From Lichenicola sp964247735 (GTDB taxonomy: Bacteria > Pseudomonadota > Alphaproteobacteria > Acetobacterales > Acetobacteraceae), in contig CAXTVS010000005.1 of NCBI GenBank assembly GCA_964247735.1, positions 46,401-110,400 on the forward strand: a stretch of DNA of 64,000 bases. Reading direction: 5' to 3'. The translations under genes were made by a program, and so were the position numbers. The notes under the pieces are model-generated. The model did not search any database, had not been told where the DNA came from, and saw only the letters and a program-made list of their open reading frames with translations. Shown in pieces: positions 59,298 through 64,000 of this stretch (position 1 is the first letter of the stretch; the number at the start of each line of letters is the position of its first letter).

Positions 59298-60311
59298 TCA
59301 GCGCCGGTCGCGGTAGACCACCGGCCAGTCCTCGACGCCCAAGCCGCGGCAGGCGGTCATCAGCCGCGCCAGAAGCAGGCGGAACCGGCTGCCGTCCCAT
59401 CGGTAGGTGCGGAAGTCGCCGCAGTCGCCGAGGCCGCGGCTCGCGGCGGTGGCGGCGATGTCGCGTCCGTCGGGGCCGGGCTCGGCATCGACCAGCACGC
59501 CCGGCGGACGTGGTGCCATCTGCGGCAGGGCGGCGAAGGCGGCCGGAACGGCAAGGCCGTGCGGGCCGGCCAGCACGAACAGGGTGTCGCGGTCGAAGTT
59601 GCCGTTGCCGCAGGGAATCGACCAGAGGGCTGTCGACGGCCCGAGCTGCCACGCCGCGACCCCGCCGGCCGGCCCGTCCGCATCCCCCTGCCGGCTGCAG
59701 GCGCGCACGGCGGGCAGCGACGACACCGCAGGCGGTACGTGGCGCGGGTCCGGCTGCGGCCCGTCGAAGGCGGGAGGCGACCGGATCGCCGGCAGCGGGT
59801 CGGGCGCCCGGCGCTGCCGCTGCTCGATCCAGTCCAGCGCCGCGGCAGCGCCGGCGAGACGGAGGATGCCGAGCGGGGATGCCCGGCCGCCGGGACGCAG
59901 CGGCGGCCGCGACAGCACGATCCGGCCGCTATCGTGCAGCACCGGCAGCAGGGCGGCGACCTCGCCGGCGGACAGGGTGCCGCGCAGCAGGCCCGGGCCG
60001 GCGCCGAGCAGCCGGATCGTCACCGCCGGCCCGCGCCTGGGCGCCTGCAGGCGCAGGCTGCCGGGACGGTTGTCGTCCGGCCGCAGGATCACCGCGATTG
60101 CCGGAGCCGCGCCGCGCGGGCGGGACAGGATCAGGGTGGCGGGGCTGTCGCCGGTGCCGAAGCCGTCGGCGGTGCAGTCGCCCAGGTTGTCGCAGGAGGC
60201 CAGCCAGTCGCCGAACGGCTGCGACGGCACGAGGTGGGTCGGCTCGGCCGCCCACGCGCTTGCCGCTGCGCACAGACAGAGCAGGAGCGCGCACGCCGTC
60301 CGGGCCTTCAT
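59298..60311 (-). CDS. DUF1176 family secreted protein
   Basis: The 337-residue protein has a signal peptide (RTACALLLCLCAAASAWA, cut near AAEPT), then QPFGDWLASCDNLGDCTADG, the DUF1176 start with two Cys likely disulfide-bonded. A C-terminal CGDFRTYRWDGSRFRLLLAR motif with a further Cys follows. It is periplasmic by inference; the function is unknown. The ATG at 60311 lies 20 bases beyond the AI-2E-type permease stop, so both may be co-transcribed. Confidence 0.88.
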   Translation of the reverse strand: MKARTACALLLCLCAAASAWAAEPTHLVPSQPFGDWLASCDNLGDCTADGFGTGDSPATLILSRPRGAAPAIAVILRPDDNRPGSLRLQAPRRGPAVTIRLLGAGPGLLRGTLSAGEVAALLPVLHDSGRIVLSRPPLRPGGRASPLGILRLAGAAAALDWIEQRQRRAPDPLPAIRSPPAFDGPQPDPRHVPPAVSSLPAVRACSRQGDADGPAGGVAAWQLGPSTALWSIPCGNGNFDRDTLFVLAGPHGLAVPAAFAALPQMAPRPPGVLVDAEPGPDGRDIAATAASRGLGDCGDFRTYRWDGSRFRLLLARLMTACRGLGVEDWPVVYRDRR

Positions 60312-60331
60312 CGGCCTGCTCCGTCCCGGCG

Positions 60332-61429
60332 TCAGTCGCTCCCCCGCACCTCGTCGTCGCCCAGGACGTCGGCGACGTAGAGCTCGCGCACCATCACCAT
60401 CCCGGCGGCGGCGAGCGGGGTGCCGAGGATCACCCCGAGCGGGCCGAACAGGGTCCCGGAGGCGGTCATCGCCATCACCGTCAGCGCCGGCGGGATCTCG
60501 ACCATGTGGCGCTGGATCAGCGGCGACATCACGTAGCCCTCGACCAGGTGCACCAGCAGGAACACGCCTATCGTCAGCAGCGCCAGGTGCGGGCTGACCG
60601 ACAGCGCAACCAGCACCGCCGGGATCCCGGCCAGTATTGCGCCGAAATACGGGATGAAGGTCAGCAGCCCGGCCACGGCGCCGAGGGCCAGCGGCACCGG
60701 CACGCCGAGCAGCGACAGGCCGAGCGCGGTCAGCACCCCCATCGCGACCATGTCCATGAGCTGGCCGAGCAGCCAGCGGCGCAGGGTGCGGCCGGTGCGG
60801 TGCATGACCACCCGGCCACGCGCGCGGTGGCGGATCGGCACGAGGCGGAGCACGCCGCCGATGTAGAGTTCCGGCGAGATGGCGAAGTAGAGCGCGGTGA
60901 TCGCCAGCAGGACCACCGAGACGAGCACGTCGAGGGTCACGCCCAGCACCCGGGCGGCCGGCGCCGCCAGGACATCCGGCCCGCTGCCGCCGGCCGGCTG
61001 CTGCAGGTGGTGCATGATCCGCTGTCCCCACCCCGTCCGGCCGTAGCGGTCCTGCAGCGTTGCCGCCTCGTTCTGCAGGCTGGACAGGAGGTCCGCACCC
61101 TGCTGCGCCAGGCGCGGGCCGATCGACAGCACCAGGCCGGCGGCGATCGCGACCAGGACGACGCTGATCAGCGCCAGCATCCAGCTGGCGCGCATCCCGG
61201 TGCGCACCGCCAGCCAGTCGGCGCCGCCACGCAGGGTGGCGCCGAGCAGCACGGCGAAGAACGCCAGCAGGAGCACGGACGGCAGCAGCCACAGCAGCAG
61301 CCCGGCCGCGGCCAGCGCCATGGTGCGCAGGCCGCAGGCGATGGAGGTGAGCGGGAAGCGGATCACCGCCGGCGGTTCGGCATCCCCCTGGCGGGCAGGG
61401 GCTGGATCGGCAGCGTGCATCGTCGGCAT
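60332..61429 (-). CDS. AI-2E/YdiK family permease-like protein
   Basis: This 365-residue protein has about eight hydrophobic segments and the AI-2E motifs VVMHRTGRTLRRWLLGQLMD, FIPYFGAILAGIPAVLVALS and VEGYVMSPLIQRHMVEIPPA, then LFGPLGVILGTPLAAAGMVM near the end. Family members transport or export small molecules; the AI-2 link is historical and the substrate unknown. ATG 61429 or 61420 may start translation. Confidence 0.92.
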   Translation of the reverse strand: MPTMHAADPAPARQGDAEPPAVIRFPLTSIACGLRTMALAAAGLLLWLLPSVLLLAFFAVLLGATLRGGADWLAVRTGMRASWMLALISVVLVAIAAGLVLSIGPRLAQQGADLLSSLQNEAATLQDRYGRTGWGQRIMHHLQQPAGGSGPDVLAAPAARVLGVTLDVLVSVVLLAITALYFAISPELYIGGVLRLVPIRHRARGRVVMHRTGRTLRRWLLGQLMDMVAMGVLTALGLSLLGVPVPLALGAVAGLLTFIPYFGAILAGIPAVLVALSVSPHLALLTIGVFLLVHLVEGYVMSPLIQRHMVEIPPALTVMAMTASGTLFGPLGVILGTPLAAAGMVMVRELYVADVLGDDEVRGSD

Positions 61430-61549
61430 CCGGCTGGAACGGCCGGCATTGTCACGCAGATCGGCTGCCCGGGCGAGGGTGCGGCGCCGGACGGGCCGGG
61501 ATGCGGGATGGCCGCTCCCGGTTCCGCCACGGGTGCCCGCACGGCGGGA

Positions 61550-63184
61550 TCAGAACAGGAAGTGCAGCAGCCAGTAGAGCACGCCCGCGAGGGTGATCGC
61601 GACCGGCAGCGTCAGCACCCAGGCCAAAGCCAGGTTGCGCAGCGTGCGCGTCTGCAGCCCCGACCCGTTCGCCGCCATCGCGCCGGCCACGCCGCTGGAC
61701 AGGATGTGCGTGGTGGACACCGGCAGGCCGTACATCTCGGCCAGGCCGATGGTGGCGGCGGCGACGATCTCGGCCGACGCACCCTGGCCATAGGTCATGT
61801 GGGTCTTGCCGATCTTCTCGCCGACGGTGACCACGATCCGCTTCCAGCCGACCATGGTGCCCAGCCCCAGCGCTACCGCCACCGACACCTTCACCCACAC
61901 GGGGATGAAGCGGGTGCCGTGGTTGAGCTCGCCGGCATAGCGCTTCAGCGTGCCCTGCTCGGGAGTGGAGAAGTGGCCGCCTGCCTTGGGCAGGAGGCGC
62001 ACCGCCTCGGCGGTCAGGTACATGTCGTTGCGCACGTTGGACACCGCCTCGGCCGGGACGTGGCTGATCGCGCCGTAGTCGCGGATCTGCGTGGCGATGT
62101 CGTTGGATACCGAGGCCAGGGCGGCATACACGCCCGGCTGATCGAGCTGCCTCGTCTTGAGCGCCGCGTCGACGATGCCGCGGGCGTGGCCGGGATCGGT
62201 GGCCGGAGCGCCGGCGGCGTGCGCATGGAAGATCGTCGCGGCCTGCTGGCTGGTCTGCACGAAGGCCGGGGTCTCGGACTCCGGGATCGCGCGGTTCAGT
62301 GCGAAGGCGGTGGGGGCGGCACCGATCAGGATCAGCATGATCAGGCCCATGCCCTTCTGCCCGTCGTTGCCGCCATGGCTGAACGACACGCCGGTGCAGG
62401 TCAGGATCAGCAGGCCCCGGATCCACAGCGGCGGCGGCTGGTCGCCCTCGGGCGCCTTCCACAGCTCCGGGCGGCGGATCAGCAGCTTGCCCAGCAGCAG
62501 CAGCCCGCCGGCGGCGACGAAGCCGACCAGGGGGCTGAACACCAGCGACTTCAAAACCTTGAACGCCTGGTCCCATTGCACGCCCGAGCTGGCGACGCCG
62601 GGCGGGGTCATGAGCTGGTTGGCCAGGCCCACGCCGAGGATGGAGCCGATCAGGGCGTGCGAGGACGAGTTCGGGATGCCGAACGCCCAGGTGGCGAGGT
62701 TCCAGATGATCGCCGCCAACAGCAGGGCGAAGATCATCGGATAGCCGCTGGTGCTGCCGGAGTTCAGGATCAGGTCGATCGGCAGCAGGGTGATGATCGA
62801 GTACGCCACCGCCCCGGTCGACACCAGCACGCCCAGGAAGTTGAAGAACCCCGACCACACCACGGCGACCGACGGCGCCAGGCTGCGCGTGTAGATCACG
62901 GTGGCGACCGCGTTGGCGGTGTCGTGGAAGCCGTTGACGAACTCGAAGCCGAGCGCGATCAGAAGCGCCAGGCCCAGCAGAACCAGCGTGCCGATCGCCA
63001 GTGGCGCGGCGTGGGTCTCGTGCATGGCGCTGACCAGCCCGAACACCGCGTAGCCGAGGCCACCCGCCAGCAGCACCACGAACAGGATCGCGCTCGGCAG
63101 GCCCGGCATGCCCGAGCGGTCGCGGGTGCGTGCGCCGCTGCCGGCTGCGAGCGGGCCGTCGCGGTTGAGGGTGGCGTCTGACAT
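61550..63184 (-). CDS. Inorganic phosphate transporter, PiT family
   Basis: The 544-residue protein carries both PiT signatures: GFEFVNGFHDTANAVATVIY near the N terminus and TIGLAEMYGLPVSTTHILSS near the C terminus, with WAFGIPNSSSHALIGSILG and SFSHGGNDGQKGMGL between. A large soluble loop (about residues 265-440) splits the two halves. It imports phosphate, usually with a divalent cation and proton symport. The start is ATG 63184. No good Pho box is seen upstream. Confidence 0.95.
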   Translation of the reverse strand: MSDATLNRDGPLAAGSGARTRDRSGMPGLPSAILFVVLLAGGLGYAVFGLVSAMHETHAAPLAIGTLVLLGLALLIALGFEFVNGFHDTANAVATVIYTRSLAPSVAVVWSGFFNFLGVLVSTGAVAYSIITLLPIDLILNSGSTSGYPMIFALLLAAIIWNLATWAFGIPNSSSHALIGSILGVGLANQLMTPPGVASSGVQWDQAFKVLKSLVFSPLVGFVAAGGLLLLGKLLIRRPELWKAPEGDQPPPLWIRGLLILTCTGVSFSHGGNDGQKGMGLIMLILIGAAPTAFALNRAIPESETPAFVQTSQQAATIFHAHAAGAPATDPGHARGIVDAALKTRQLDQPGVYAALASVSNDIATQIRDYGAISHVPAEAVSNVRNDMYLTAEAVRLLPKAGGHFSTPEQGTLKRYAGELNHGTRFIPVWVKVSVAVALGLGTMVGWKRIVVTVGEKIGKTHMTYGQGASAEIVAAATIGLAEMYGLPVSTTHILSSGVAGAMAANGSGLQTRTLRNLALAWVLTLPVAITLAGVLYWLLHFLF

Positions 63185-63389
63185 GGACAGCTCTCGCTCG
63201 GGTTCGCGGTCTTGTAGCCTGGCGGCGTGGAGCGATGTCGGCATCCATGTGACGGTTGCATGAAGACTGCGGCGAACGACCCGGGCACCGGCCCGCCGGA
63301 CCGCTTCATAGGCCGGATCCTGCGGATCATCATGCCGACTCCACGCACGCCTGATGCCGGACCGTGCCGGCATGCTGCTGCGAGTGGGG

Positions 63390-63654
63390 ATGCGACGCCT
63401 GACCATCCCGGTTCGGACCCAAGAGGATCGGCTGGGGATGGACGCCCATCACCTGGCAGGGATGGCTACCGACCGCGGTGTTCGTCGCCGTCGTCATGGC
63501 GGTCTCGATGCGGCCGGGCATCAGGTACCGCCTCGCGTTCGTGCTCGGCCTGACGGTGACCTACCTGCTGGTCGTGGTGGTCACCGGCACCCAAGCGCGG
63601 CGGCACCCTTCGAGGCATGGCCGCCGCCGCGGCGCCTCGTTGGCCGGCGTCTAG
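63390..63654 (+). pseudogene. Small two-helix membrane protein with frameshift
   Basis: ATG 63390 (after GAGTGGGG) begins MRRLTIPVRT, and the next frame continues KRIGWGWTPITWQGWLPTAV and a second helix AFVLGLTVTYLLVVVVTG to a TAG at 63652-63654. One extra C in the CCC run near 63418-63420 separates the two. Without that base the product would be about 87 residues, a small membrane protein with a WGWTPxTWQGW motif. The C-frame alone has no start codon. Its end overlaps the convergent gltB end by four bases. Confidence 0.55.
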
Positions 63655-64000
63655 CCGACCAGCCGCGGCTGCACCGGCTTCTCCTCCGGCACGAGGTACT
63701 TCGCATATTCCTTCGGCACCACGTGCCAGAACCGCGGCAGCGCCTTGTTCCACTCGTGCAGCAGCAAGGCGGCGAAGCGGCTGCTGGTTTCCCGCGCATG
63801 TGTTTCCACCAGACGGAGCAGCTCGTCGTGCCAGCGCGGCTCAGTGACGCGGCTCCAGGTCAGGGTGTCCGGATTGGCGCGTATCTCGAAGTCGCCGTCG
63901 CTGTCGTAGACGAACGCCATGCCGCCGGTGAAGCCGGCACCGAAGTTGTCGCCCACCGGCCCCAGCACCACCACCGTGCCGCCGGTCATGTACTCGCAGC
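63651..64000 (-). CDS. gltB: Glutamate synthase large subunit, C-terminal part
   Basis: The gene runs off the window end, so only the last about 115 residues are seen. The motif MTGGTVVVLGPVGDNFGAGF followed by TGGMAFVYDSDGDFEIRANP is the end of the GXGXG beta-helix of GOGAT. The large subunit transfers the glutamine amide to 2-oxoglutarate. The tail ends LPRFWHVVPKEYAKYL. Confidence 0.95.
   Translation of the reverse strand, partial: CEYMTGGTVVVLGPVGDNFGAGFTGGMAFVYDSDGDFEIRANPDTLTWSRVTEPRWHDELLRLVETHARETSSRFAALLLHEWNKALPRFWHVVPKEYAKYLVPEEKPVQPRLVG

Noticed and set aside
59072..63181. A plus-strand ORF of about 1,370 codons
   Set aside because: It is the shadow of the DUF1176, AI-2E and PiT genes; its product is Arg/Gly/His-rich without recognisable motifs.
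63185..63389. Pho box upstream of the PiT transporter
   Set aside because: Two weak CTGTCAT-like heptamers (5 of 7 each) have the wrong spacing for PhoB.

Overview
The window is very GC-rich DNA with dense coding on both strands. Gene content and protein style (IF-3 next to ThrS, a UbiM-like hydroxylase, minCDE, split GltB, alphaproteobacterial regulators) suggest an alphaproteobacterium, most likely an Acetobacteraceae-type member of the Rhodospirillales. That placement is inference; no rRNA or tRNA gene is visible to anchor it.

Layout. 1-2.7 kb holds the end of glyS, a chorismate-lyase-fold protein and a membrane acyltransferase. 2.7-6.2 kb (minus strand) is a compact biosynthetic operon of type III polyketide synthase, methyltransferase and flavin oxidoreductase, with a small membrane protein downstream. 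6.3-10.8 kb carries a HAD phosphatase, a divergent NAD-epimerase/MmyB-type regulator pair and a DUF885 hydrolase with a scarred partial copy of its own 3' end. 10.8-13.5 kb is thrS-infC, with infC probably using an ATA start. 13.6-16.1 kb holds a TetR regulator divergent from a small membrane protein, then an alpha/beta hydrolase and a DUF3224 protein. 16-18.3 kb has two glycosyltransferases, followed to 25 kb by housekeeping and metabolic genes (hydrolase, YeeZ-like epimerase, TPR protein, aminotransferase, BaiN-type flavoprotein, GST). 24.7-26.8 kb is minCDE, whose MinD carries a Gly/Pro-rich insertion. 27-35.3 kb carries a short protein, a GntR regulator, an ABC exporter, a glycosyltransferase, a fused 5-oxoprolinase/hydantoinase and an FKBP.

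35.3-38.2 kb is an accessory island with lower GC in its centre. It contains a decayed subclass-B2-like metallo-beta-lactamase, a frameshifted membrane protein gene, a DUF6471 protein with two strong palindromes upstream, and a truncated serine protease. 38.2-42.3 kb is a minus-strand AraC-regulated set (two carboxymuconolactone-decarboxylase-like proteins, an SMP-30-like protein and an alpha/beta hydrolase) that looks like an uncharacterised lactone/ring-cleavage pathway. 42.5-47 kb has a BrkB-type membrane protein, an M48 protease, a blue-light (LOV) histidine kinase, a broken response regulator and the tail of a lost quinone oxidoreductase. 47.3-52.2 kb is a minus-strand run of acetyltransferase, UbiB-type kinase, M3 peptidase and UbiM-type hydroxylase. 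52.3-55 kb holds an SDR/LysR divergent pair and another SDR, then an IS630 remnant. 55.4-63.2 kb carries an S9 peptidase, a CDF transporter, a DUF3667 protein, a DUF1176 protein, an AI-2E-type permease and a PiT phosphate transporter. The window ends in the 3' end of gltB.

Three genes (flavoprotein at 23965, oxoprolinase at 31286, SDR at 54271) lack any ATG/GTG/TTG upstream of their essential N-terminal motif and have an in-frame CTG there. No CRISPR array, complete insertion sequence, prophage or replication origin was seen. The best candidates for something undescribed are the PKS operon, the AraC-associated lactone operon and the membrane-protein/DUF6471 module in the island.
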